Positions 1-9,900 of a stretch of DNA of 64,000 bases are shown piece after piece. The DNA is from Streptosporangium subroseum (GTDB lineage: Bacteria; Actinomycetota; Actinomycetes; Streptosporangiales; Streptosporangiaceae): contig NZ_FZOD01000050.1 of NCBI RefSeq assembly GCF_900188345.1, positions 1 to 64,000 on the forward strand. The letters are read 5' to 3'. Under the pieces are notes generated by a model. The model worked only from the letters and a program-made list of their open reading frames with translations, had not been told where the DNA came from and did not search any database. Positions within the stretch are counted from its first letter, which is position 1. Every line of letters starts with the position of its first letter. Position numbers and translations under genes: made by a program.

Positions 1-1
1 G

Positions 2-556
2 CACATCGGCGCCCTGGAAGGAGCGGAATCCGGCGCCCTGTGGATCGCGGGAGAGAAAGACGGCCATCCCGCGCTTGCCCGATGGACCGGCCGTGAATGG
101 AGGCCGGTTCCCCGGCCGCCCATTCCGCGCGTGTACAAGGACCAAGGCGAGACGAGCGTGAGCGACATCGCCGTCGGCGACCAAGGGGAGGTGTGGGTGC
201 TCGGCACGATGTACTGGATCTGCGGTGAAGAGGAGATGACGTGCATCAGACCGGTGCTGATGAAATGGGACGGCGTCCGATGGACGGTCAAGGTCATGCC
301 CGAACGGTCCCCCATTAGAAGCATCGTCTCTGACGGCGCCGGCGGCCTCTGGGCAACCACCCCTCGTAACCTGGCCCACTTCACCGGCGGGGAGTGGGAA
401 AACCACCCGATCACCCGTGGACCCTTGGGCGGCCGGACGGTGGCACAGCTCGCCCGTCGTCCCGGAGCATCGACGGTATGGGCCGTCGGCCAGGACGGGA
501 CCGAGGACGAGAAGATGCCGTTCTCAAACGGCGCCATCTGGAAAATGGACCCATAG
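2..556 (+). CDS. C-terminal part of a beta-propeller-like protein (5' end outside window)
   Basis: The reading frame is open from base 2 and ends with TAG at 554-556, so the start lies upstream of the window. The translation has repeated short blade-like units of the form GxLWIAG, EVWVLG, GLWATT and TVWAVG, spaced about 40 residues apart and each followed by a W-rich strand. That pattern is typical of two-component-regulator or Kelch-like propeller blades. No enzyme motif is visible and the protein stops directly after a last strand (IWKMDP). The function is unknown; propellers of this kind usually bind ligands or partner proteins. An internal ATG at 131 is possible but the upstream frame continues the same repeats. 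Confidence 0.6.
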   Translation, partial: HIGALEGAESGALWIAGEKDGHPALARWTGREWRPVPRPPIPRVYKDQGETSVSDIAVGDQGEVWVLGTMYWICGEEEMTCIRPVLMKWDGVRWTVKVMPERSPIRSIVSDGAGGLWATTPRNLAHFTGGEWENHPITRGPLGGRTVAQLARRPGASTVWAVGQDGTEDEKMPFSNGAIWKMDP

Positions 557-1139
557 GCTTTGCTCCCGCGTACCCAACCCCGACGGCTCGCCACCATGTC
601 TCTCGTCGGGCGCCACAGGATTCAGGCTGTCCCCTAAGACTCAGGCAAGCTACTGCGTCACAGCCATGTTCGGCAGTCCGACAGATCCCACTTCAAGATC
701 GAACGTAACTTATCTATTCGCTTTTAAAGGCGATCCGCCTGCGGCGTCTCGCCGCGCGTTGGGCGATCGCTGGCCGCGCTGCGGCTCTTCGGCCGGTCGC
801 GACCAGCGCCACCCACGCGCTAACGACTACCAAGCGCACGAAACAAACGAAGTACCCGGAGCACTGCCACTGCCTTTTGCTTCCCGCGTCGAGCCTTGCC
901 GGCCTTCGAACACTCTCAAGAGGCGTCCAGAAGGCCCTGACGATCGCTCACTTCGCTGCTGTCATATGTGGTTGGGGCGATCGCTGCCGCGGCCTTCGTT
1001 CCTCAGGCCTTGCCACCGGGCAAGGGGGTGCGGTTGACGACAATATTCACAAATCCGCGCATCAGGCAGCGTCGACATTCTCTACCCCCAGCTCCCAGGA
1101 GTTGGACGGAGAGATAGTCACATCCGAAAAGTGCGAGGT
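557..1139. other. Intergenic stretch without a recognisable gene
   Basis: About 580 bases separate the propeller gene from the IS remnant. Several frames are open by chance, as expected at high GC, but none gives a recognisable domain, a good ribosome binding site or codon use like the neighbours. It may hold decayed mobile DNA, since an IS remnant borders it on the right. Confidence 0.4.
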
Positions 1140-1149
1140 CAGCGGTCGA

Positions 1150-1719
1150 TTTCACCATGGGCCACTTCACCCGGACCGCCGCGAGACAGGGGCGATGCTG
1201 GGCCGTGTGCAGGATTTTCCAGACCGTGGAAGCGCCCACGTTCCGACCCAGACCGGCCAGTTCCCCAGCGATTCCGCGGTAACCCAGGTTGGGTTCTCCG
1301 CCGCCAGGCGCAGCACCAGCGCGCGGATTGTCGGCCGGGTCGGCGGGCGACCGGGTGTCGTGCGCTTGTAGGTCCAGCGCCGCTTCACCAGATCGGCATG
1401 CCAGCGAAGCAACGTGCCAGGTGTGAACAGTAGCCCGATCCGGCGCGGTTTCGGAAGCAGGCGGGCTAGCGCCGAGATCAGGGCCCAGTCGGCCCGCGAT
1501 GGTTTGGCCCGTGCGACCTGACGACGAAGCACCAGGATCTCGGCTTCCTTGGAGACATCCGAGCGTACGAGGAGAGCAAGGGCACCGAAGAACCGGATGA
1601 AGATCAGATAAATCAGTCGCAGAGCCACAAACCCAAATCCTGCCGGTCCCAAAGCCGGGCCTGCACGCCGAACGAAAAACCCCAGGTCACACCCAGCGGC
1701 TGAATTCTGGGCACCCACA
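1150..1719 (-). pseudogene. Truncated integrase-type transposase with its IS end
   Basis: The minus strand encodes the first third of the same transposase family as the intact gene at 53452-54516: shared segments include LRLIYLIFIR, DVSK(E/D)AEILVLR, LLPKPRRIGLL and RWTYKRTTPGRPP. A frameshift follows AENPTW, and the similarity stops near 1150, before the DDE catalytic core, so the gene is dead. The outer end at 1709-1719 matches the terminal TGTGGGTGCCC of the intact element. There is also a deletion relative to the intact copy around RRQV. It is a left-over IS end bordering the defence island. Confidence 0.75.
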
Positions 1720-1774
1720 AGCTCGCGTGGAGGGGCGATCATCTCCTCGTCGGCCACCCCGAAGGGATTCCAGA

Positions 1775-1883
1775 CCGGACGCCTGGGGTCAAGCTGTCGA
1801 GTGCGGGCAGGATAACCAGCCGGAGAGGAAGGTCAGCGGGAAGCATGTACACAGTGAACGACGGCTTGACCCCAGGCGTCCGG
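1775..1883. repeat. Perfect 20-base inverted repeat, MITE-like or structured RNA
   Basis: Bases 1775-1794 and 1864-1883 are exact reverse complements (core GCCTGGGGTCAAGC / GCTTGACCCCAGGC), separated by 69 bases. The whole 109-base unit lies between the IS remnant and the DUF4365 gene. It could be a small non-autonomous element, two facing IS ends, or a transcribed hairpin. No open frame of note lies inside. Confidence 0.6.
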
Positions 1884-1975
1884 CCCGGCATGACTGCGTC
1901 CGCCCGACGAGGAGATCACCAACGGAACGCACTGGTTGAAGACGGATCAACAAATAGCCATTGCATGCTTACCGA

Positions 1976-3562
1976 CTATTCCATGGGTTCGTAAGCCTTC
2001 CAGATCACATGGATATCCTCCAAATGTGGATAGTCCACGTTCATCCTTACCGCCTTCTCCGACTCGATTGCTGCAACCGGGAAGCCTCTTGATATAAATA
2101 TCTCGGGCCACTTACTTGACTTTCGGATTTTCTCAACCACTTCAAGCTCACATGACAAATAGTTGGTCAGCTTAAAGCCGCAGGCATCCCCAACATGCAT
2201 GTAGATCTCTCCCTGGCTCTCTACCCATGAGATGATGGAGTGTTTTGCAGTATTGGACACGACTGGAGTCCAAATGATTGCCCTTTTGGTGGCTAGCTTC
2301 GTAACATCGACAGTGACCCATTGAAGTCCGAACCCTTGTAACGCGGACTGATTCTGTCCTATCGATGCCAGCCAAAAAGCGGTGTTTCTGGATTCCTTGG
2401 CATCGAATTCTTGAAGCGGGATAGGACCTTCATCCCATCCATCTAGAGTCCCAGCCAAATTCAATGCTCTAGCGAAATCGACGCACTTTCCTATGTCTCG
2501 GAAGTAGTCAACCTCAATTTCGAATTCAGCAGGCTCTCCGAAGGAGATCCGAGCACCCGGCATACACTTGCTGAGGAATTCAGCGAGTTCCGGCCAGTCT
2601 TCGAGATAGCAGGCGGCGTCTGGATCTACAAGAACATCCATCTTGTGAACCCATACACCTTTGCTCTTTTTTCGTCGGGATATAGTAAGGGAAAAGCCCG
2701 CTTGGTGGACCAAGCCAAAATGATGAGCATTTGACGTTCTCAAGAACTCACAGCTAGACGCACCTGCCGGACCTTCAACCCTCACGATAATTGGCTCATC
2801 AACCGTGAACCCTCGAAGCACGTATGGTCGAGGCAGCTGAGAAAGGCTGCCTAGAAGCTTAGCTTTAACGGCAAGCTTGCTTATCCTCTCCGTACGGAAA
2901 TCCGGTGCACCAAACGTCGCTAGATAGAGTGCCCTCCGCTCTTCCTTTGTGCCTTGCTCAAAATAGGCGTACAGGTCGATCGCAGTTACTAGTGTAGTCT
3001 GCCTTTCGGGCGTTCTTCGTACTTCGATTTGAGCATCACCCAGCAAGGATGAGACCGATCTTTCGGCAACTATAGCTTTGATTCTCTCAACGTAGCCAGG
3101 GGCGATAGCGGCCCCTAGGTCATTCTTGAACGACTGTGCTGTTTTAAATCGATCAGACGTAAAAGAGGTCGACGTCTTCTCGGAGGCCAGGAGTTCTGAT
3201 AACTGAATAGCAAATTCCTGATCAACAAACCTGTAGTAGACATCAGCATTACTGATGCCATCCAGCTTGACCATAATTACAAGCATTGGAAATTGGGCAA
3301 GGAGTAACGCTTCAGCATCCGCCCTGGATAGCTTTATTCGGCCATCCGGGTTATCGACCGCTCGCACACAAGCACCAATTATCGAACCTCCAATAATCCC
3401 CGTCTCCCTGTAATTTGTGGCATTGTCGACCTGACAAAGGAAGTCGATCCCAAAATCCTCTTCCAGTTTATTGGGAACGATAAGGTTCTGCTGGCAAAAT
3501 ATGCGGAAGGCGTTCTCTCCCGCGGTTCCCAACCTTTGGGAGTAGCTTCTCTTCTTTGGCAA
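1976..3562 (-). CDS. DUF4365 domain-containing protein, low GC, candidate defence nuclease
   Basis: The 528-residue product starts at a TTG (3562) preceded by a strong AGGGAGGAG site. Residues 1-165 resemble DUF4365 (GENAF, then EEDFGIDFLCQV, then a hydrophobic strand PMLVIMVKLD). The domain is related to the PD-(D/E)XK nuclease fold and is often found in defence islands. The Q-x-K half of the expected active site is not obvious: the matching strand reads GACVRAV, so catalysis is uncertain. The remaining 360 residues contain no domain I recognise. GC is roughly 45-50 %, far below the approximately 70 % of neighbours, which points to separate acquisition. It is co-oriented with the operon upstream but separated from it by 120 bases and a hairpin. 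Confidence 0.7.
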   Translation of the reverse strand: MPKKRSYSQRLGTAGENAFRIFCQQNLIVPNKLEEDFGIDFLCQVDNATNYRETGIIGGSIIGACVRAVDNPDGRIKLSRADAEALLLAQFPMLVIMVKLDGISNADVYYRFVDQEFAIQLSELLASEKTSTSFTSDRFKTAQSFKNDLGAAIAPGYVERIKAIVAERSVSSLLGDAQIEVRRTPERQTTLVTAIDLYAYFEQGTKEERRALYLATFGAPDFRTERISKLAVKAKLLGSLSQLPRPYVLRGFTVDEPIIVRVEGPAGASSCEFLRTSNAHHFGLVHQAGFSLTISRRKKSKGVWVHKMDVLVDPDAACYLEDWPELAEFLSKCMPGARISFGEPAEFEIEVDYFRDIGKCVDFARALNLAGTLDGWDEGPIPLQEFDAKESRNTAFWLASIGQNQSALQGFGLQWVTVDVTKLATKRAIIWTPVVSNTAKHSIISWVESQGEIYMHVGDACGFKLTNYLSCELEVVEKIRKSSKWPEIFISRGFPVAAIESEKAVRMNVDYPHLEDIHVIWKAYEPME

Positions 3563-3605
3563 TTCCTACTCCTCCCTTGAGCAGCAGCCCGCCATGATGC
3601 GTTCT

Positions 3606-3625
3606 ACCTAGGACAACTCCTAGGT
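3606..3625. repeat. Short perfect hairpin between mcrC-like and DUF4365 genes
   Basis: ACCTAGGA and TCCTAGGT are perfect complements around a CAAC loop. The hairpin lies 44 bases upstream of the DUF4365 start and 58 bases downstream of the mcrC-like stop. There is no U-tract on the minus strand, so it may be an operator or mRNA processing site rather than a classic terminator. Confidence 0.45.
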
Positions 3626-3682
3626 TTGATCTCCCGCATTTGTGGGCCGAGCTTCACACAACGCCGGGCGACGGCCTTGCGC

Positions 3683-4906
3683 TCACCGTGGACCAACAGG
3701 TATGAGCCCACTATTGGCACCGTGCCGAATGATTGAGCCCGCCAGCTCTTCCACCGCGGCAAGCAGTTCCGTAGGCGGCAACGTCAGATCGAGAGCGTGC
3801 TGCATGATCTCGATCCCGGCTCGGCGCACCACATGCAGGTACGGCTCTGCGTCCCCTTTGGCGTAAACGAGATGGCCGCGCCGCAGGCCTAGCACGGTGC
3901 AGTAGGCGAGCATCTGGTAGAGATCGCCGTTGTGCCCGTCCGGCCCGGTAGAGATCTTGTACTTGGCGTCCACTACAGCGGCAGGCCGTTCGACGCCATC
4001 GGGGTCGATGGCGTACCAGACTAGGTCAGGCCGGAGCGGCACTCTCTTTCCGTGGTCGAGATGATGGCGCCAGTCCTGCAGAGCCGTTCGCCCGCCGTAC
4101 GGCTGGAAGGCCTCCGACAGCGCCACGGTGACGAAGCCTTCGAAGATCCGCCACATCTCAATCAGCAATCCGTCCACACGTATCGCCGTGCCGTCGTCAA
4201 GCTCGTAGGAGCGGCCGCGCAGTACTAACTCCGCAAGCCGCAGCATTGTGTGGTAGCGCCCGTTCAACCGACTGGCATGCCATACCGGCAGCGGCATGCC
4301 CCGCACCAGCGCCGACACTCCGGCCAGCCGCGCCAGCACGTGCCGCAGCATTCTCCGGGTCGAGACGGCAAGGCCGGGGAGGCGCAGCAGACGAGACGCG
4401 GCCGCCAGGAGCAACTGGTTCTCCGCGATGTCCACCGTGAACTCGTCATAGCGCACCTCGACCGGGAGCGGCAGGCCGTACCTGCGCCGGACCTGGTCCG
4501 CCTCGCGCATCCGCCCCCGGACCACCTGCGACGACTCCTCGATCTCGAGGTATCCCTGCAGGACGCCCTGCCCCAGCGCCTGGTGGGCGGCACGGGCGAA
4601 GGCATGCGCGAGCGCGGGCAGCAGGTCCTGATGCTCGCCAGCGTCCACCTCCTCCTGCCGCCAGCCCCGCACCGACCGGCTGTACCCTAAGAGGAAGAGC
4701 AGCCGGTCGATCGGCATCTTCGGCCTGATCCGCACCTCGACGCCGCCGATCGTCGCGGCGCCGACATACCCGTTGTCGCGGATCCGCCACAGCCCGGCAC
4801 GCGGTCCGGGAGAGATCCGTACGGCTCCCGCCGCGACCAGGGCCGCCGCCTGCTCCGCCGTCAACTCGAACTCGCGCGGCGGGCCACCCTCCACGAGAGA
4901 AATCAC
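3683..4906 (-). CDS. mcrC: McrC-family 5-methylcytosine restriction nuclease subunit
   Basis: This 407-residue protein has the McrC layout: an N-terminal beta-rich adaptor (GYVGAATIGGVEVRIRPKMPIDRLLFLLGYS, in part), a helical middle, and a C-terminal PD-(D/E)XK nuclease with LRPDLVWY followed by AAVVDAKYK, giving the D...D-x-K catalytic residues. The later DLYQMLAYC motif is also typical. McrC partners an McrB-type motor and cleaves DNA when stimulated by translocation. The ATG overlaps the stop of the McrB-like gene by four bases, and it is the last gene of the five-gene operon. The family match is clear; the specificity of this pair is unknown because the McrB partner lacks the usual DUF3578 reader. 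Confidence 0.9.
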   Translation of the reverse strand: MISLVEGGPPREFELTAEQAAALVAAGAVRISPGPRAGLWRIRDNGYVGAATIGGVEVRIRPKMPIDRLLFLLGYSRSVRGWRQEEVDAGEHQDLLPALAHAFARAAHQALGQGVLQGYLEIEESSQVVRGRMREADQVRRRYGLPLPVEVRYDEFTVDIAENQLLLAAASRLLRLPGLAVSTRRMLRHVLARLAGVSALVRGMPLPVWHASRLNGRYHTMLRLAELVLRGRSYELDDGTAIRVDGLLIEMWRIFEGFVTVALSEAFQPYGGRTALQDWRHHLDHGKRVPLRPDLVWYAIDPDGVERPAAVVDAKYKISTGPDGHNGDLYQMLAYCTVLGLRRGHLVYAKGDAEPYLHVVRRAGIEIMQHALDLTLPPTELLAAVEELAGSIIRHGANSGLIPVGPR

Positions 4907-6972
4907 GACAGCCGCCGCCGCAGCGTCTCCAGCCCGTAGCGCTCAGCCACACCGATGCCGTCGCCGTAGTGGTGCTCTTCGAGCAGCGGCAGGATCTGCG
5001 TGCGCCACACCCGCGCGAACCCCTTCGGGTCCTGGTAGATCCCCGGGCGCATCAGATACGACGGGCCGATCTTAAAGTCGCGGTCCTCGATCCTGGCGTT
5101 CAGCTCGTCTAGCAGCCGCGCCGCCTCATCCGAGAACTCATGGCGGACAAGCCAGCGACGAAGCACGTCCCGGGTCGGGGTCTCCTCCGGGTGAAGCTCA
5201 ACGAAGGCGAATCGGCGTCGCATGGCCGCGTCGACCAAAGCGATCGACCGGTCGGCCGTGTTCATCGTGCCCAGAATGACCAGGTTTTCTGGCAGCGTGA
5301 ACGGGGTACCGGTCTCGTCGGCCGAGGAGTAGAGCAGGTCGATGGCCTTCTTCCGGTATTCCAGCAGGAAGTAGAGCTCGCCGAAGATCTTGGCGAGGTT
5401 GCCCCGGTTGATCTCGTCGATGATGAGGACGAACGGCTCCTCCGGACGCTGCCGGGCGGCATCCACTAGCCGCAGCAGCGGACCGGGCAACGGCTTGAAC
5501 ATCACCCCCTGCCCATCGGGCGTCTGGACGGGGCGGAAGCCTTCGAAAAAGTCCTCATAGGAGTATGCGGGGTGGAACTGGACCAGTTTCACGTTCTCGC
5601 GCTTGCCCATGGAAAGGTGCTGGGCGAGATGCTGCGCGATGTACGTCTTCCCCGTGCCCGGCGGGCCGTACAGGATCAATTGTGGCCGGTCTCGGAGCAG
5701 CTCGACGCATTCTTGCAGCCATTCTTGGTCGACCAGCAGCTCGACGGCCAGCTCCGCTGTGACGTCCGGAAGGGCGAACTCTCGAGCCCTGGCTGATCCC
5801 GGCCCGATGAGCCGCTCCAGGTCGTCGACGAACTCGGTGAGGTCGAGCACGTCATGCTGGGTGGCCAGCTTGGCGGACATCTCATCCGGCAAATCGCCGA
5901 AGTCGAGCGGGGCGTCCGCGTTCAACCAGGTGACCGGCCGCTGCAGGTTCGCCCGGTTTCCCACGCTGGCCCGGAACGCCGGCTCGCCGCGGAGATGTCC
6001 GACGTAGATTTTTCCGCCATCGTTGCTGAGGGCCAGGTCGCCGTCGCGCATTCGCGTGAGGAACGCGTAGAACTCAGCGGTCTTCTTCAGCTTGTCGTTA
6101 TACGACCCGTGCGCGTAGTCCTCATCCACCACCGCTCGGATGACGTCTTGAGAAGACCCTGCCGGCAGCTCCCGCAGCTTCGACGCGGGAAGCGAGCAGT
6201 ATCTATCCGCAAGCCAATCGCCTATCAAACTCTCGCCGCGCACGTTCGAGCCGCGCACCAGCCAGGCCCTCCGGGGGCGTTCGGGCCCCTCTCCGCCGTC
6301 CGGATCGTCTATCACGATCTGCTGCAGGTCCGCCCCCAGAATCTGGCGCGCAGGCGGGACTCGGCCGAGCACAACATGAAGGCCCTCGTCTTCGAGCAGC
6401 CGCTGCCACTTCGTCCGCAGTTCTTCATCGGCATGGGCAGCGTCCGGCACGCCACCGTCGGCATCCAGGATTCGGTGCCAGCCCTCGGGACGCTCACCCT
6501 GAAGCAACGCCACCAGGCGTGTTTCATCCAACCCGGCCTGCGTCGCGAGATCCCTCGCAGCGACCCAGCTGCCCTCCGGTACGGCTTCCACCAACCGCTT
6601 GGCCGTCTCGAACCCCGTCTTGTGCTGGTCCCAGTACTGATAGCCGGCGTGGGAAGCCGCAATGAACGACGGCACACCGGGATGCTTATTGAGTGCGATC
6701 CGGCCGAGCGCGGTCAGGTACCAGCGGCCGTGTGACTTGATCACCCAGCCGGACTTGACCAGGCCGCCGCTCTTAAAACGGAGTGCGATCTCAGGGGTGT
6801 TGCTGTCGACGCCACCGTGCTTCCACTGCTCCGCCACCTCTGGTAAACGCGCGTTGATCAGGGGCCACAGCTCGGAGACGGGTATGCCTTCGGGATGCTC
6901 CGCCAGCACCTGGGCCGCTTCGAACAGGATCTTCCTGGTGAGTTCCGTCCTTGAAGCCATAGGCGCTGTCAT
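4903..6972 (-). CDS. McrB-like AAA+ ATPase with winged-helix, ATL-like and PUA/EVE-like N-terminal domains
   Basis: The C-terminal half of this 689-residue protein is an McrB-type AAA+ motor: Walker A GPPGTGKT at 436-443, Walker B FVLIIDEINRGN, and the GTMNTADRSIALVDAAMRRRF block that marks the McrB group. The N-terminal half is unusual. Residues 10-100 look like a winged-helix domain with ARLPEVAEQWK and GRWYLTALGR. Residues about 130-205 resemble an alkyltransferase-like (MGMT/ATL) DNA-binding domain, with GWHRILDADGG where MGMT has PCHRV; no catalytic cysteine is present. Residues about 235-385 start RRAWLVRG and resemble a PUA/EVE-type reader, similar in layout to the N-terminus of the CBS protein at 25386. 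It should drive the McrC nuclease encoded next. Start and stop overlap both neighbours by four bases. The ATPase call is firm; the ATL and reader calls are by eye. Confidence 0.88.
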   Translation of the reverse strand: MTAPMASRTELTRKILFEAAQVLAEHPEGIPVSELWPLINARLPEVAEQWKHGGVDSNTPEIALRFKSGGLVKSGWVIKSHGRWYLTALGRIALNKHPGVPSFIAASHAGYQYWDQHKTGFETAKRLVEAVPEGSWVAARDLATQAGLDETRLVALLQGERPEGWHRILDADGGVPDAAHADEELRTKWQRLLEDEGLHVVLGRVPPARQILGADLQQIVIDDPDGGEGPERPRRAWLVRGSNVRGESLIGDWLADRYCSLPASKLRELPAGSSQDVIRAVVDEDYAHGSYNDKLKKTAEFYAFLTRMRDGDLALSNDGGKIYVGHLRGEPAFRASVGNRANLQRPVTWLNADAPLDFGDLPDEMSAKLATQHDVLDLTEFVDDLERLIGPGSARAREFALPDVTAELAVELLVDQEWLQECVELLRDRPQLILYGPPGTGKTYIAQHLAQHLSMGKRENVKLVQFHPAYSYEDFFEGFRPVQTPDGQGVMFKPLPGPLLRLVDAARQRPEEPFVLIIDEINRGNLAKIFGELYFLLEYRKKAIDLLYSSADETGTPFTLPENLVILGTMNTADRSIALVDAAMRRRFAFVELHPEETPTRDVLRRWLVRHEFSDEAARLLDELNARIEDRDFKIGPSYLMRPGIYQDPKGFARVWRTQILPLLEEHHYGDGIGVAERYGLETLRRRLS

Positions 6973-9900
6973 GCGTCCCGTCCCTCGTGGCGGGGGCCGT
7001 GGCCGGGGGGTGGGTCGAGCAGCGTCTGGTATGGCTTACGTCCGTCGACAGCGTCCTGCATGGCGTCGTAGATCTCAAGGATCAGCCGCTTGGTGCGGTA
7101 TTCGCCATACGTAGCCTCGTCCTTGCGCTTGACGATTGGGAACGTGTCTATGATGTAGTCCACGTCGTCCCGGCTGACACCGTAGAGGTGAAAGAATGCG
7201 GCGTCGAGTTCAGCCCGGAGCAATGCTCGCCGCTCCTCCTCCCAAACGAATGGCGCTCGCTTATCTCCCATATCCCGGGCGAATGATTCCATACCATAAG
7301 CCGTATAGGAGAGCTCTAGCACTCGAACTCTTACCCAGTGGTCTAGTCGGGATTCTAGTTGCCATGGGCATTGCTGTTCATACGAGGCGGGCGGTAGTAC
7401 GGCGAGTTGGGTTACGTAGTTGAAAGTGATGTTGGTTCCAGCCACTTTCTGGCGTGCTACGAAATCCAAGACCAGAGATGCTAGGTTGGCGTAGAGCATC
7501 GCTGCCATATCATGACGTGCGAGGGCGAGTAAAAAACTGTCTCCTGCTCCAGCAACGGGAAGTAGGCTGCAAATAAAAGTTCGAATGTTTGCACTTCGAG
7601 AAATTTTTCTCCAGCCGAGAAGCCAGCCCTTGTGCCATGACTTAGCGGCAAGTCTGGAAGCAACAGCCTTTTCGGGAACCCAGTATTGCGGGAGTACGGA
7701 GTAGGTTGGGTCGCTTTTCTGTTCAGGGGAGGATCGGGGAAGAGTCCCGACGTTGAGCTCTGCCTGAGTGGCATTCAGATAAGTGCTGAACCGATGGTCG
7801 AAATGGTGCACCATCTTCGCTTCGTAAAGCGGAAGCAGTCGCTCGCCGTCTCGTATAAGGGAGTTACCTTCAAGCCCCCACCCGTCGGCAAGCATTGACT
7901 CTAATGTTTCGCCCTCACCCGCATTAGGGCGGAAGAGATCTGAGTCGCTAGCCATATTGAAAACGCCTTGCATGAACGACAGGTTCCAAGGGTCGCCCCT
8001 CTCCCCACTGCTGTGTTCCTGTCGCAGCACCGGAACTCGCCGGTAGATGCCGAGCGTAATGTCAGCGTTCCTCTGATGTTCGAATACCGGACAGGTGCCT
8101 GTGTTGGGGTTGATCAGATTGATCTCGTCGGGCGTGAGAGTAAACTGCCGGTTGTCGATATGCGCGATTTTCCGCAGCCGGAATGCCAAGTTGATTCGCT
8201 CTTGAGGGGAACGTTTGCCAGCACCGGTCAAAAGGCAGAATCGGAATGAATGGTGGACGTTCGAAAAAAGCTTTTCTTCATTTTCGAAGTCGTACAGCGA
8301 GGCAAGCGTATTGGTTGCCACGAGGTTACCGAAGAAGAATTGGGTAGTGGCGTCGGTCGCGATCCCTGTAGGAAGCACCATGCCAATTCGGCCGGTCGGG
8401 GAGATCAGTATCCGGCCAGCCTCTGCGAAGACCGCATAGGTGTTGAGGCGGCCCATGCCCGTCAGTGGATAGCGAGCCGATGACTTGAGGAAACTTGTCA
8501 ATGCTGATGGTGTGCGCAGTTCGCGTAGGAACTCGGCATGAAGTTGCCGGTCTACCTCTTCCTCGCTGGTCGCTAGTTCCGTGATGGCTTTCTTCCTTGC
8601 GGCGGCGTTTTTGGCAGTCGCAATCTTTTTGTTACGAGGCGCGAAAAACTCTCGCTCCTTGAACTCGACCTTTTCCCACGGGGGATTACCCAGAATGCAG
8701 GTGAAGCCGCCTTCCCAGCCGGTGTCGGGGTTGAGGTCGGGGCCGGAGCCGCCCATGCGGAAGACGTCGGGGAACTCCAGGTGCCAGTGGAAGAAGCGGT
8801 ACTGCTCGGTCAGCCGCCGCAGTTCCTCGGCCCGCCCCGGCACCAGGGGGGCGCCGGCCTCCAGGCCGCGAACGGTGGCGGTGGTGATGGCTTCAGGAGC
8901 CTCGGCATGCTTGCGCCACACGAACGCCGCACACCACGCGTCGGCGGCCAGGCGAGCCCGTCTGAGATCATCCGAATTCTCCAACTCCTGGAAGCGCCGC
9001 TCCTGCTCCCTCACATCAGCGACGCTGGAGACCGGCGTGGCGGCCAGCGCGCGTGCCTGTTCCGCGAGCTTCTCGTTGCTGGCGGACTCGTCGAACAGCG
9101 CCTCCTGCTCTGCGCGCCGGGCCTGGCCGGACTCCCGTGAAGCGCGCTGAACCTCCCAGGCGTTTTGCTTCTTGAGCTCACTCGCGACGCTTTTGTCGTC
9201 GCCCTCGATCGGCTTGAAGGCGCCGTCGGGGATACCGGCGGCGACGAGCCTCGGGGTGGTCCCCAGCAGGGCGTTGCCGACCTTGACGTGGGCGTCGAGG
9301 AACGCCAGCGGCTTGCCGGGCTCCAGCGACTCGATCCACAGCGACACTTTGGCCAGTTCGGCGGCGAGGGGGTTGATGTCCACGCCATAGATACATTTCG
9401 CGACGACCTTCCGCATGGCCTCGCGCACAGCCGACGGCACCGGCTCGTCCTCTCCGGTCACCATCGCCGTGTAGCGCTTGGCGATCCGCCGGGCGGCGGC
9501 GACGAGGAAGTGGCCGGAGCCACAAGCGGGGTCACAGACCGTAATCTTGAGGAGGTCGTCGGCCACGCCGGACCTAGCGTGCTCATCGATGACCGGGTCG
9601 AGCGCGGTGTCGAGCAGTGACTCGATGAGCGAGCTGGGCGTGTAGTACGACCCGGTAAGTTTACGGTCGTTGCCGGATACCTTCTCTCGCAGCTCGAACC
9701 TCGGCCCCATGCCGTTCGACTCGGCATACGGCACGAGCTCGAGCAGCGACTCATAGATGCTGCCGAGCTCCTCGGCCCCGAGGTGCTGGTAGTCGACGTC
9801 GCGCGGGCGGCCGTCCTTGGCCCGGACTGTCGACATCGTCCGCACTGCGGTGAGCAGCGCCTCGTTGGGCAGATCGCACCACAGCAGCTGGTCGGGCAGC

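Noticed and set aside
5854..6735. Plus-strand open frame of 293 codons opposite the McrB-like gene
   Set aside because: No domain, no ribosome site, and the opposite strand is a confirmed coding frame.
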